This document shows positions 1 to 8,026 of a DNA stretch of 64,000 bases, piece by piece. The stretch comes from Ignavibacteria bacterium (GTDB lineage Bacteria; Bacteroidota; Ignavibacteria; UBA10030; SZUA-254). Below the pieces are notes generated by a model, which saw only the letters and a list, made by a program, of their open reading frames with translations, was not told the DNA's origin and did not search any database. Within the stretch, counting starts at the first letter, position 1. Every line of letters starts with the position of its first letter. A program made the translations under genes and the position numbers. The stretch covers positions 45,783 to 109,782 of the forward strand of contig JACOSY010000054.1 of assembly GCA_016178595.1 (NCBI GenBank), in the 5' to 3' direction.

Positions 1-313
1 CATATCGCGACAGCAAGGGTACAGCAAGCCATTTACACTTCCGTCCATCCTGGAAAAAAAGAGAGCCGGCGCGCGTGGCGCCTCGGATGATCGCGATGAA
101 TTCTTTGAAGAAGCGGCGCACCTGATCGTTCGCCACCAGCAAGGCTCCGTCTCTCTGTTGCAGCGCCGGCTGAAGGTCGGTTACTCGCGTGCTGCTCGCC
201 TGGTCGATGAACTCGAAGCCGCAGGCATCGTAGGTCCGTTCGATGGCAGCAAGGCACGTGACGTTCTGGTCGAAACCGACGAGCAGCTTGAGACAATACT
301 ACGGAGTTTGTAA
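1..313 (+). CDS. ftsK: DNA translocase FtsK, C-terminal end (partial)
   Basis: The open frame runs in from the left edge (first whole codon at base 2) and stops at 311-313, so only about 103 residues are present. The start reads ISRQQGYSKPFTLPSI, the end of the motor domain. The rest is the winged-helix gamma domain that reads KOPS-like sites and contacts XerD (EEAAHLIVRQQQGSVSLLQRR followed by GYSRAARLVDELEAAGIVGP). FtsK pumps chromosome ends through the division septum. lolA follows after 6 bases, so the two are probably co-transcribed. Family assignment is firm; the N-terminal membrane part lies outside the window. Confidence 0.93.
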   Translation, partial: ISRQQGYSKPFTLPSILEKKRAGARGASDDRDEFFEEAAHLIVRHQQGSVSLLQRRLKVGYSRAARLVDELEAAGIVGPFDGSKARDVLVETDEQLETILRSL

Positions 314-319
314 GAATAC

Positions 320-964
320 ATGCGTGCCCTTCGAATGAAATTTCGTTGGATGATTGCTGCGATTCTTGCAATTGCATCCACTGCAATGAGTCAGGATGCG
401 GAGAAAATTCTCGAGCAACTTCAGAAGAAGTACGATTCCATCCGCGATGCATCTGTTTCCTTCACACAAAACGTCCGGTTTGGCGTGATGAAATCCGAGC
501 AAACATTCTCCGGTACATTGACGATGAAGAAAGGAAACAAGTACCGGATCGAGATGGAAGACCAGACAATCGTAACGGATGGAAAGTCGGTGTGGTCGTA
601 CACGAAGGCGAACAACCAGGTGCTGATCGATAAATATAAAGAGGATCCGAAGTCCTTCTCGCCCGATAAAGTCCTGACGAATGTGCCGAAGAATTACATT
701 GCAACCATCCTCGGGAAAGAAAAGGTCGGATCGCAGGGGACATCAATCCTCAAACTCATCCCGAAGGATACAAAATCCAATTTGAAATGGATGAAGGTGT
801 GGGTCGATCAGGATGAATGGCTGATGCGCAAGGTGCAGGTGTTGGATGTGAGTGATAACCTCACCACCTACGCGATGTCCGATATCAAGCTGAATACAAG
901 CATAGCCGACAGTCGCTTCCAATTTACTCCGGCAAAAGGGGTCGAGGTGATTGACCTGCGATGA
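320..964 (+). CDS. lolA: Outer-membrane lipoprotein carrier LolA
   Basis: 214 residues, the usual LolA length. An N-terminal signal peptide (hydrophobic MIAAILAIASTAMSQ) would export it to the periplasm. The mature part has the LolA pattern: an opening helix (EKILEQLQKKYDSIRDASVSF), then beta strands such as FSGTLTMKKGNKYRIEM and DGKSVWSYTKANNQV. LolA carries lipoproteins from the inner-membrane LolCDE complex to the outer membrane. An internal ATG at 338 would give a shorter signal peptide and cannot be excluded. It sits 6 bases after ftsK, a common FCB arrangement. Confidence 0.9.
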   Translation: MRALRMKFRWMIAAILAIASTAMSQDAEKILEQLQKKYDSIRDASVSFTQNVRFGVMKSEQTFSGTLTMKKGNKYRIEMEDQTIVTDGKSVWSYTKANNQVLIDKYKEDPKSFSPDKVLTNVPKNYIATILGKEKVGSQGTSILKLIPKDTKSNLKWMKVWVDQDEWLMRKVQVLDVSDNLTTYAMSDIKLNTSIADSRFQFTPAKGVEVIDLR

Positions 965-1001
965 TGAATCTTCCATCGGTGTGCCACAGTGACTGTTGCG
1001 A

Positions 1002-2048
1002 ATGAACCGCCAGGCGAAGAACATACTCAAGTATGCGCTCAGCATCTTTTTGACGCTGTTCTTTCTTTACTTTGCTTACAAGGGAACCGACTTTCCAAAG
1101 CTCTGGGCGATCCTTGCAACCGCAAACTATTGGTGGGCGTTTGCACTCTTACCACCGCTCTTGATCAGTCACGTTTTTCGCGCATGGCGATGGGAATACC
1201 TTCTCCGGCCGGTGAAAAAGGAAATACGCTTCCGAAACCTATGGTCGGCTTTGTGCGTGGGATATATGGTGAACAACATTCTTCCGAAAGTCGGGGAGAT
1301 CGTTCGCCCGTATGCAATTGGAAAACTCGAGGGAATTTCCAAGAGCGCAGCGTTCGGGACGTTGCTTGTGGAGCGCATCTTCGATATGATTTCATTTCTC
1401 ATTATGGTCGGATTTCTTCCCCTGCTGTACTCCGGCCCGCTTTCGCAAACGTTTCCCTGGCTGGAAGAAATCGGGATCTGGGTGGCGGCATGTACTCTCC
1501 TTGCGATCTCCCTGTGTACGTTCTTCATGATGCGGCGTGATGTCGTTGTTCACTTGTTGAATTATGTGACACGTCATCTCTCTGAACGACGCGCCCGTTT
1601 CGTTGAAAGAGCAACACATTCATTCCTCGACGGATTCCTTTTCTTGAAAGAGCCGCGGCATTACTTCGTCATCGGCGTTCTGAGTATTTTCATCTGGGGA
1701 TTGTACATCATCATGATGTACGTACCGTTCTATGCGTTCGGGCTGACGGAAAAGTACGGTCTCGACATGAAAGCTGCGGCAGTCGTACAGACCATCTCGA
1801 GTCTTGGTTACATGGCGCCCACGCCAGGTGCGACCGGACCGTACCACTATTTCACGATGCAAACGCTGACGAAGCTCTATGGCGTTGATGATGAGCTGGC
1901 ACGGAGCTACGCAACGATTACGCATGCCGTTGGCTTTCTTGGGATCACGCTGATTGGCATTTATTATTTTTGGATCGATAAACTGCACATTGCAGAACTG
2001 ACCGGTGGCGAAGAAGTATCCGAACAGGTAGCGATCACTCTTGAGTAA
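1002..2048 (+). CDS. Flippase-like polytopic membrane protein (YbhN/AglD, UPF0104 family)
   Basis: About 349 residues with roughly eight membrane segments, e.g. YALSIFLTLFFLYFAYKG, ALLPPLLISHVFRAWRWEYLL and VGFLGITLIGIYYFWI. The family marks are seen: FRAWRWEYLLRP near residue 60, GYMVNNILPKVGEIVRPYAI near 95 and the later APTPGATGPYHYF. These belong to the lysylphosphatidylglycerol-synthase transmembrane-like family, proposed to move lipids or lipid-linked sugars; no soluble synthase domain is attached. ATG at 1002 is preferred to the TTG at 996. The substrate is unknown. Confidence 0.82.
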   Translation: MNRQAKNILKYALSIFLTLFFLYFAYKGTDFPKLWAILATANYWWAFALLPPLLISHVFRAWRWEYLLRPVKKEIRFRNLWSALCVGYMVNNILPKVGEIVRPYAIGKLEGISKSAAFGTLLVERIFDMISFLIMVGFLPLLYSGPLSQTFPWLEEIGIWVAACTLLAISLCTFFMMRRDVVVHLLNYVTRHLSERRARFVERATHSFLDGFLFLKEPRHYFVIGVLSIFIWGLYIIMMYVPFYAFGLTEKYGLDMKAAAVVQTISSLGYMAPTPGATGPYHYFTMQTLTKLYGVDDELARSYATITHAVGFLGITLIGIYYFWIDKLHIAELTGGEEVSEQVAITLE

Positions 2049-2102
2049 GACGCCGCGGCCGGCACGAATTCTCTCAGCGTCGGATTGAAATGTTGTTTGG
2101 GC

Positions 2103-2108
2103 TATAAT
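2103..2108 (+). promoter_or_regulatory. Possible -10 element upstream of the cyclophilin gene
   Basis: A perfect TATAAT lies 48 bases before the ATG at 2156. No good -35 sits at the right distance: a TTGAAA upstream is only 12 bases away. The call is weak. Confidence 0.35.
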
Positions 2109-2155
2109 TTTTACAATTCTCTTCATCTATCATTCATCATCATAAAGGAGTGAGT

Positions 2156-2848
2156 ATGAACATGCACCGAATGTTCTCTCTTATCATCACGATGGTTCTC
2201 GTGTTGACGTTCTTCGCTGTTGCACAGAAGAGCCAGCCGAAAAAGAAAACCGAAAAATCAAAATCAGAAGGGTCTAAAATGACGGAAGTGACGAGCGTTG
2301 GCAACCCGGTTGTGGTCATGAAGACCTCGATGGGCACGATGAAGATCGAATTGAATCAAGACAAAGCTCCGGCAACGGTAAAGAATTTCCTGAGCTACGT
2401 TGACGAGAAATACTATGACAATACGGTCTTCCACCGGGTGATCAACAACTTCATGATTCAGGGTGGGGGATTCGATGCGGCCGACCCCATCAAGCAGAAA
2501 AAGACCAAGGCCGCGATTGTGAACGAGGCTAAGAATGGATTGAAGAACGATCGAGGGACGATTGCCATGGCGCGTACCAATGATCCCAATAGCGCGACAA
2601 GCCAATTCTTCATCAACGTGAAGGATAACAACAGTCTGAATCCCGGCGGATATGATCCCAACGGTTATGCAGTCTTCGGGAAAGTGATCGAAGGAATGGA
2701 TATCGTTGATAAGATCAAAGGAGTCCAGACCGGTACGGCACAAGCGGTCGCGCTGAATGGTGATAAGGAAATGCAAATGCCGATGCAAGACATGCCCGTC
2801 ACCAAGGTTGTCATCGAGTCCGTCCGTCGCTTAACATCCAAAAAGTAA
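2156..2848 (+). CDS. Secreted cyclophilin-type peptidyl-prolyl isomerase
   Basis: About 230 residues. A signal peptide (MFSLIITMVLVLTFFAVAQ) precedes a basic linker (KSQPKKKTEKSKS) and a complete cyclophilin domain from about residue 45. Family motifs are FHRVINNFMIQGGGF, containing the catalytic Arg, and SATSQFFINVKDN. It should catalyse proline isomerisation during folding of exported proteins. AAAGGAG ends at 2150, leaving 5 bases to ATG 2156. The GTG at 2150 overlaps that ribosome site and is rejected. Confidence 0.92.
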   Translation: MNMHRMFSLIITMVLVLTFFAVAQKSQPKKKTEKSKSEGSKMTEVTSVGNPVVVMKTSMGTMKIELNQDKAPATVKNFLSYVDEKYYDNTVFHRVINNFMIQGGGFDAADPIKQKKTKAAIVNEAKNGLKNDRGTIAMARTNDPNSATSQFFINVKDNNSLNPGGYDPNGYAVFGKVIEGMDIVDKIKGVQTGTAQAVALNGDKEMQMPMQDMPVTKVVIESVRRLTSKK

Positions 2849-2900
2849 AAGAGGGAATTGAGTGCATTGAGTTCCTGATGATGCACGAGTGTACTTTCGT

Positions 2901-3944
2901 ATGGTCAAAGCAAAGTCAAAGGGCGCGACATTCGAAGATTTTGAATCTTTATTCCGGACGAAAAACTTCGGTCCGCTCTATCTTTTCTTCGGTGAAGAGA
3001 ATCTCTTGATCGATGAGACCGTTGAGCTCCTCGTTGAACACGCACTTGATGAGACGACGAGGAGCTTCAACCTCAATATCGTTTACGGCGGCGAGGTGAC
3101 CGGAGCCGACATCGTGGCGATGGCATCATCATTCCCCATGACGGGAGAGCGGAGAGTTGTTGTCGTACGGGAGTTTGATAAGGTGCTCAACAAGGATATT
3201 CTCCTTTCCTACCTCGAACATCCATCCCTATCGACGTCACTTGTACTTGTCTCAGTAAAGCCCGATTTTCGCAACAAGGTTTTCAAAATATTGAAGGATG
3301 ATGCAACCGTTGGGGAATTCAGGCAACTCTATGAGAGTGAGGTCCCGGAGTGGGTAAGTAAACGGGCGCAGAGAATGGGAAAGAAGATCACGCCGGATGC
3401 TGCACAGCTTGTTCATGCGTACGTTGGTCGATCCCTCAGGGAGATTCACAACGAGATCGAAAAGCTTTGCATCTATGTTGGTCAGAAACCGATAATCGAT
3501 GCAGGTGATGTCAGCAGTGTTGTCGGGCTGTCACGCCAGTTCAATATTTTTGAGCTTCAAAAAGCGGTTGGTCAACAGCAACTACCGCGTGCAGTAGAGA
3601 TTCTCGAAAACATGCTTCGGAGCGGCGAATCTCCGATTGGCATTGTCGTCATGATGGCACGGTATTTTCAAAAGCTTTGGCTGGTACAGGAACTGCTTTC
3701 TCAGAAGCAGTCCGAGTACCAGCTATCGGCTGCGGTCGGAGTCAGTCCAGTCTTTATAAAAGAATACATGAGTGCAGCCCGAAGATATTCTTCCCTCCAG
3801 CTGAGGCAATGTTTTATCCGATTGACAGAAGCGGACGAGGCGCTCAAATCATCCGTCATGGATCAGCGAACAATCATGACACTGCTTCTATATGGCCTTA
3901 TCAGAACAGAAGAAGCTATTCCATCACTTTATCCCCAGCGTTGA
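2901..3944 (+). CDS. holA: DNA polymerase III subunit delta
   Basis: About 347 residues, the usual HolA length. The N-terminal RecA-like fold includes FGPLYLFFGEENLLIDETVELL; the collar region includes GRSLREIHNEIEKLCIYVG and FNIFELQKAVG, and the C-terminus ends in the clamp-loader helical domain. HolA opens the sliding clamp at the replication fork. ATG 2901 is chosen over GTG 2889 because homology begins after MVKAKSKGATFEDF. The stop codon lies inside a possible promoter for the next gene. Confidence 0.9.
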   Translation: MVKAKSKGATFEDFESLFRTKNFGPLYLFFGEENLLIDETVELLVEHALDETTRSFNLNIVYGGEVTGADIVAMASSFPMTGERRVVVVREFDKVLNKDILLSYLEHPSLSTSLVLVSVKPDFRNKVFKILKDDATVGEFRQLYESEVPEWVSKRAQRMGKKITPDAAQLVHAYVGRSLREIHNEIEKLCIYVGQKPIIDAGDVSSVVGLSRQFNIFELQKAVGQQQLPRAVEILENMLRSGESPIGIVVMMARYFQKLWLVQELLSQKQSEYQLSAAVGVSPVFIKEYMSAARRYSSLQLRQCFIRLTEADEALKSSVMDQRTIMTLLLYGLIRTEEAIPSLYPQR

Positions 3945-3969
3945 TTTTTGTACAATTTCTGAGTATGTT
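3941..3969 (+). promoter_or_regulatory. Sigma-70-like promoter before the ECF sigma gene
   Basis: TTGATT at 3941-3946, 17 bases, TATGTT at 3964-3969. The predicted start near 3976 gives a leader of about 100 bases. A second possible signal, GGGAACATT near 4036 with GTATAA about 20 bases on, resembles ECF-type promoters and could be self-activated. Confidence 0.5.
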
Positions 3970-4075
3970 TCCCGCATAGGTACCCTGAGAATAGCACCGG
4001 ATCTAACGGAATTATGAAAAGTGGAGGTTTCTGAGGGAACATTCACTGACAGAAACAAGTATAACCTCTGATTGA

Positions 4076-4672
4076 ATGCCTGAGCGACAGACGGCAATTC
4101 ACCACAAAACAGATGAAGAGCTCATTGCAGACTTCCAGGCAGGCAACCTCGAATCCTTTACGCTCATCGTTGGACGGTACAAAGATCAACTGATGAATTT
4201 TGTCTACCGGTATGTCGGAGATTACGATGATGCAGATGATATTGTTCAAGATGTATTTGTCCGAGTGTATAGGAATAAAAACGCCTATAAACCGATTGCG
4301 AAATTCTCGACATGGATTTATACAATCGCCACGAACCTTGCGAAGACAGAACTCCGACGGCGGAAACGACATTCATTGTTTTCCCTTAATCGTGGACGAG
4401 ACGAACAGCAGGAGAAGCAGTACGATATCCCGGATAGCCGCTATCCTGCCGATGGAGAAGCAGATCGCTCTCTCAAGCAGGAGCTCATCCAACGAGCGTT
4501 GAATTCGCTTGGAGGGAAGTATCGTGAAATTCTCATTCTCTGTGATGTGCAGGATTTATCCTACGAGGAGATTTGTGGAATTACAGGTTTGAATATGGGG
4601 ACTGTGAAATCGCGCCTCAATCGGGGGCGCGCCAAGCTCCAGGTGCTGCTGAAAGATTTGCTTGATGAGTGA
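4076..4672 (+). CDS. ECF-family RNA polymerase sigma factor
   Basis: 198 residues. Region 2 is seen at about 20-95 (YKDQLMNFVYRYVGDYDDADDIVQDVFVRVYRN, then FSTWIYTIATNLAKTELRRRKR) and region 4 at about 140-195 (YREILILCDVQDLSYEEICGI, then MGTVKSRLNRGRAKL). It lacks regions 1 and 3, as ECF factors do, and would turn on envelope or stress genes. The next gene, 55 bases downstream in the same direction, encodes a one-span membrane protein that is the likely anti-sigma partner. The subgroup resembles RpoE-like factors common in FCB genomes. Confidence 0.93.
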   Translation: MPERQTAIHHKTDEELIADFQAGNLESFTLIVGRYKDQLMNFVYRYVGDYDDADDIVQDVFVRVYRNKNAYKPIAKFSTWIYTIATNLAKTELRRRKRHSLFSLNRGRDEQQEKQYDIPDSRYPADGEADRSLKQELIQRALNSLGGKYREILILCDVQDLSYEEICGITGLNMGTVKSRLNRGRAKLQVLLKDLLDE

Positions 4673-4727
4673 TAAATCGCAAGGTAATCAAAGAACTGAT
4701 ATGATGACCGGATGAGAAAGATAATCT

Positions 4728-5591
4728 ATGGATGAACGTCTGAACCGGAACGGCGAAGAAAACCATCCCGTTCGAAAAGTGTTACAGTCACTGCGTCGCG
4801 TGCAGGCTTCGGCAGATTTCGAGCAGCGACTTCAGCGACGCGTTGCCATTTCCGTCCGGCGCGATGAAAGTGGGAAAATATCGGTGACATTTCCTGCGCG
4901 TCGGCCTGTTCCCGCCTTTGCATATTCCGTCATCGCCGTCTTTGTAGTCGGTGTTCTTGCCTATTATATGCTCGTGAGAACGGGAGTTTCTCCAACGTCG
5001 CCAAACCCCAACGTCCCGGTACTCCACGATACGGTTCCCCACGAAACAGGAAATCTTCCCAACTATGATCTCCCCCAACCAGTCCAGCAAAATTCACAAT
5101 CCGTTTCGAAAGAGAAAGAAGAGTCGAACGTACTCCTGAAGAAAGCTCCCAAGCGTGAAGTTGTACGAGAAGAACAACTTCACGGTGAAATGCGTAACAC
5201 GCCCGTTGGAGCACCGCGTGCTGCCACTGAGAAGCGAGATGTAAAGGTGAAGGCTGTCGCGCAACCACGACTTCAGGACGAGGCTGCTGCTGAGACAAGG
5301 GCTGAGAGTGAGGAAGTGATGCCGCCTCCGGCTGCAACTCAGAAACGTATGGTGCTTGATCAGGCAAAGTCAACAACCGGAACACTTGAACTTAAACCAA
5401 CCTATGATAGTTCTTCATCGTTTGCACGTCCCCGGATCGTTGAGCCACGCGTGAAAGATGGGCTGGGTATAGGAGTGATGAACGGAGCCGTCACCTCGCC
5501 TATGAAGGACAGCGTCAAGATCGATTCGCTCAAGAAGCTGCAAAGGAATATTCTGCAGACGAAGACGAAAGGCAAGAAGCCCATCGACTAA
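4728..5591 (+). CDS. Putative membrane-anchored anti-sigma factor
   Basis: 287 residues. A cytosolic segment of about 60 residues (VRKVLQSLRRVQASADFEQRLQ, short helices as in anti-sigma heads) is followed by a single membrane span at about 65-86 (AFAYSVIAVFVVGVLAYYML) and a long, charged, low-complexity periplasmic part rich in Lys, Glu, Pro and Gln. No zinc HxxxCxxC motif is present, so it is not a ZAS-type factor. The role is inferred from topology and its place right after the sigma gene. The periplasmic region has no domain I recognise. Confidence 0.6.
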   Translation: MDERLNRNGEENHPVRKVLQSLRRVQASADFEQRLQRRVAISVRRDESGKISVTFPARRPVPAFAYSVIAVFVVGVLAYYMLVRTGVSPTSPNPNVPVLHDTVPHETGNLPNYDLPQPVQQNSQSVSKEKEESNVLLKKAPKREVVREEQLHGEMRNTPVGAPRAATEKRDVKVKAVAQPRLQDEAAAETRAESEEVMPPPAATQKRMVLDQAKSTTGTLELKPTYDSSSSFARPRIVEPRVKDGLGIGVMNGAVTSPMKDSVKIDSLKKLQRNILQTKTKGKKPID

Positions 5592-5715
5592 AATCCTTCT
5601 CCGATCGTAGTCGAAACGATCTCTTCTCACCGCACATCATTTCCATTGTTTTTCTCACTTTGCTCAAGGATATCATTTCCTACAAACCGATGTCCGGAGC
5701 AGTTACCGCAGTGTT

Positions 5716-5744
5716 TTGACATGCAGCGGCTTGAAACGAATAAT
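5716..5744 (+). promoter_or_regulatory. Upstream sigma-70-like promoter of the SPOR gene
   Basis: A consensus TTGACA at 5716-5721, 17 bases, AATAAT at 5739-5744. It lies in the 232-base gap before 5824, which otherwise holds only a small hairpin near 5602-5620 (GATCGT/ACGATC). Confidence 0.5.
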
Positions 5745-5759
5745 ATCGATTCCGCACAC

Positions 5760-5788
5760 TTGACATAGACTGGCACAAGTTGTACATT
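5760..5788 (+). promoter_or_regulatory. Proximal sigma-70-like promoter of the SPOR gene
   Basis: TTGACA at 5760-5765, 17 bases, TACATT at 5783-5788. The predicted start near 5795 gives a leader of about 29 bases before ATG 5824. Together with 5716-5744 it forms a tandem pair. Confidence 0.6.
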
Positions 5789-5823
5789 GAGAAGCACCTC
5801 TTGCAATTTTCCGTAAAAGATTC

Positions 5824-6393
5824 ATGCCGTTGAACATCCAAAAGAACGAAGAACAATCGTTTCAAGAACAACCGAAGCCCGAGCCAATTCTTCATACCCC
5901 CAGGCAGAACAATCATATTGCCTCGAAGACGATGGGAATTCTGTTCGGTGCAATTGTTCTGGCGGCGGTTGTTTTTCTGCTCTATACCTACGGAGTAATT
6001 GGTGGACGCAAAAGCTCGATGAATGTAACCGATCGGCAGCAAGCTCAACCTGAAATGAATGATCGATTGGCCGATACAGCAGGCGGTTCATTGGCGACAG
6101 CTATAACTGAAGCACAATCATCTACGCAGCAGAAGAACCCCGCATCCCATGCTTTCATGTCGACGGCGGAAGGTCGATACACTGTGTACATCGCATCGTA
6201 CAAAGCGCGCGGCGATGCCGAGGAGGAAGTGAATCGGTGGAAGGAAGCAGGCTTCGAGTCATTTGTTCGCGATTTCGACGGCGGTTGGTTCCGCGTCGCA
6301 CTTGGCCATTACAACCGGATCGGTGATGCGAAAAGTCATGCTGAAGAACTCAAGGACGCGTTTGAGCAAGGCTATTGGATCGGCCCGATCTAA
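5824..6393 (+). CDS. SPOR-domain membrane protein
   Basis: 189 residues. A polar N-terminus of about 35 residues, one membrane span at about 38-59 (MGILFGAIVLAAVVFLLYTY), a Gln/Ser/Thr-rich linker, and a C-terminal SPOR domain from about 118 (RYTVYIASYKARGDAEEEVNRW through WFRVALGHY). SPOR domains bind glycan strands stripped of stem peptides at the division septum, so a role in division or wall remodelling is likely. Topology is N-in, with SPOR in the periplasm. Confidence 0.85.
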   Translation: MPLNIQKNEEQSFQEQPKPEPILHTPRQNNHIASKTMGILFGAIVLAAVVFLLYTYGVIGGRKSSMNVTDRQQAQPEMNDRLADTAGGSLATAITEAQSSTQQKNPASHAFMSTAEGRYTVYIASYKARGDAEEEVNRWKEAGFESFVRDFDGGWFRVALGHYNRIGDAKSHAEELKDAFEQGYWIGPI

Positions 6394-6396
6394 CCC

Positions 6397-6425
6397 TTGC
6401 TCTTCAATCAGAATTTTCGTATATT
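6397..6425 (+). promoter_or_regulatory. rpmE promoter
   Basis: TTGCTC at 6397-6402, 17 bases, TATATT at 6420-6425, right after the stop of the SPOR gene and 37 bases before the rpmE ATG. The -10 hexamer recurs before arsR, prs and rpmB in this window. Confidence 0.65.
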
Positions 6426-6462
6426 ATTTCCGTATCGTAGCTTAGGAATTGGAGATTTTTTT

Positions 6463-6687
6463 ATGAAACCAGGCATTCATCCCACGTACAAGCGAGCGAC
6501 GGTTACCTGTATTTGCGGCAACGTATTCGAAACCAGATCGACTGCCGGTAACCTCAAGGTGGAAATCTGCTCAAAGTGCCATCCTTTTTTTACCGGCAAG
6601 CAGAAGCTCGTTGACTCAGCAGGCCGCGTCGAGCGCTTCAACAAGAAGTACGCAAAGAAGGCGCAAGAAGCAGCCGCAACAGCGTAA
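6463..6687 (+). CDS. rpmE: 50S ribosomal protein L31
   Basis: 74 residues, starting [10 protein letters not shown] at ATG 6463. The zinc-binding cysteines of the C+ form are all present (C16, C18, C36, C39; TCICGN and [14 protein letters not shown]). An Ala/Lys-rich tail follows. It has its own promoter at 6397 and a hairpin terminator at 6715, so it is a single-gene unit. No zinc-free paralogue is seen here. Confidence 0.96.
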   Translation: MKPGIHPTYKRATVTCICGNVFETRSTAGNLKVEICSKCHPFFTGKQKLVDSAGRVERFNKKYAKKAQEAAATA

Positions 6688-6714
6688 ACAGGTTTTTGTC
6701 TCTACGAATGTGAA

Positions 6715-6747
6715 ACGGAATCTCGATCACTCGGGATTCCGTTTTTT
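6715..6747 (+). terminator. Rho-independent terminator after rpmE
   Basis: An 8-base stem, ACGGAATC (6715-6722) with GATTCCGT (6735-6742), is followed at once by a run of T to 6747. It lies 28 bases after the rpmE stop and just before the next ATG at 6763. Confidence 0.85.
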
Positions 6748-6762
6748 GCTCCCGGCACCTCA

Positions 6763-8025
6763 ATGCAACTCTGTATCTTCGAAGATACGCAATACACAAA
6801 CTTCCAGCCGCTCGTCTACTTTCGCCCAGTGTACGATCTTCGCTGCGGCGTACTGACGCTGCGGCAGAAGATCGAATCACTTCTCCAGCATGCCACTGTT
6901 GTCTTTCACGTGCGGAAGGAACTGGAAGGGTACTATGGCGAAGAAAACCCATCCTATGCAGTCAATCATCTTGCTGAGGACGATACGTGGCTCATCAATG
7001 GTCGTGTTATCGCAGATGAATTGTTCACGCGATTGATTCGGATGCATGATCGAAGTCGTGAGATTGTATTCCGTCAGGATGCCGGTGTGGTCGCTGCGTT
7101 CATCAAGAGTCACAATATCTCGCGTATCGCCGCTCAACTTAGTACGCCGCTCTCGGAAGAAGTCTTTAGGAATATTCCCACGGGAGATTCCTCTGTCCGC
7201 ATGGTACACTATCCGTGGGACATTATTCACAATACGGCAATGGAAATTGAAAATGATTTTCGAATGCTGAAAAAGATCGGCAGCCGGCGTCGATCGAACG
7301 TGAAAGTGTACCCCGGTTCACATCTTCTTCAGAAAGACAAGATCATTCTTGGAAGCGGTACTGTCGTTAAGCCGGGTGTTGTGCTCGATGCTGAACAGGG
7401 TCCCATCATTATCGGTGACGGTGTCATGATGATGCCGAACGCCGTCATCGAAGGGCCGGCATATATCGGGGATGGAACGCTCATCAAGGCAGGGGCGAAG
7501 ATCTATCATGGCACGTCGATCGGAAAGCGTTGTAAGGTGGGGGGTGAGGTGGAAGCATCTATCGTCCAGGGATTCTCGAACAAGCAGCATGAAGGATTCC
7601 TCGGTCACTCGTACCTTGGCAGTTGGGTCAATATCGGCGCCGATACGAACACGAGCGACCTGAAGAACACCTACGGCACGGTGAAAGTACAACTCGATGC
7701 CGGGCAGATCGATACCGGAATGCAGTTCGTCGGTATCATGATGGGAGATCATTCGAAAACCGGCATTAACGTTATGTTCGATACGGGAACGATTGTCGGC
7801 GTGTCAGGCAACATCTACGGTGCAGGACTGCCACCCAAGTTCGTTCCATCATTCTCGTGGGGAGAAGGTAAATCGTTCATGACGTACAATCTTGAAAAAA
7901 GTCTTGAAACTTCCCGACGGGTGTTTTCCCGCCGCGATATCATAATGACGGACACGTACGAGAAACTTTTCCGACATGTGTTCGCCATAACAGCAGAATC
8001 GAGAAAGAAAGCAGGAATTGCGTAG
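6763..8025 (+). CDS. GlmU-family sugar nucleotidyltransferase-like protein
   Basis: 420 residues. The N-terminus (MQLCIFEDTQYTNFQPLVYF) is that of the FCB GlmU-like family. A C-terminal left-handed beta-helix starts near residue 185, with hexapeptide turns such as GSGTVVKPGVVLDA and GDGVMMMPNAVIEGPAYIGDGTLIKAG. Related enzymes activate or acetylate sugar phosphates for cell-envelope precursors. The usual LAAGxGTRM nucleotide loop of true GlmU is absent, so the uridylyltransferase half is divergent or inactive. The start is only 15 bases after the terminator, so its promoter must lie upstream of or inside that hairpin. Confidence 0.75.
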   Translation: MQLCIFEDTQYTNFQPLVYFRPVYDLRCGVLTLRQKIESLLQHATVVFHVRKELEGYYGEENPSYAVNHLAEDDTWLINGRVIADELFTRLIRMHDRSREIVFRQDAGVVAAFIKSHNISRIAAQLSTPLSEEVFRNIPTGDSSVRMVHYPWDIIHNTAMEIENDFRMLKKIGSRRRSNVKVYPGSHLLQKDKIILGSGTVVKPGVVLDAEQGPIIIGDGVMMMPNAVIEGPAYIGDGTLIKAGAKIYHGTSIGKRCKVGGEVEASIVQGFSNKQHEGFLGHSYLGSWVNIGADTNTSDLKNTYGTVKVQLDAGQIDTGMQFVGIMMGDHSKTGINVMFDTGTIVGVSGNIYGAGLPPKFVPSFSWGEGKSFMTYNLEKSLETSRRVFSRRDIIMTDTYEKLFRHVFAITAESRKKAGIA

Positions 8026-8026
8026 G

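Noticed and set aside
996..1001. TTG at 996 as the start of the flippase-like gene
   Set aside because: An ATG lies two codons on, with no homology between the two.
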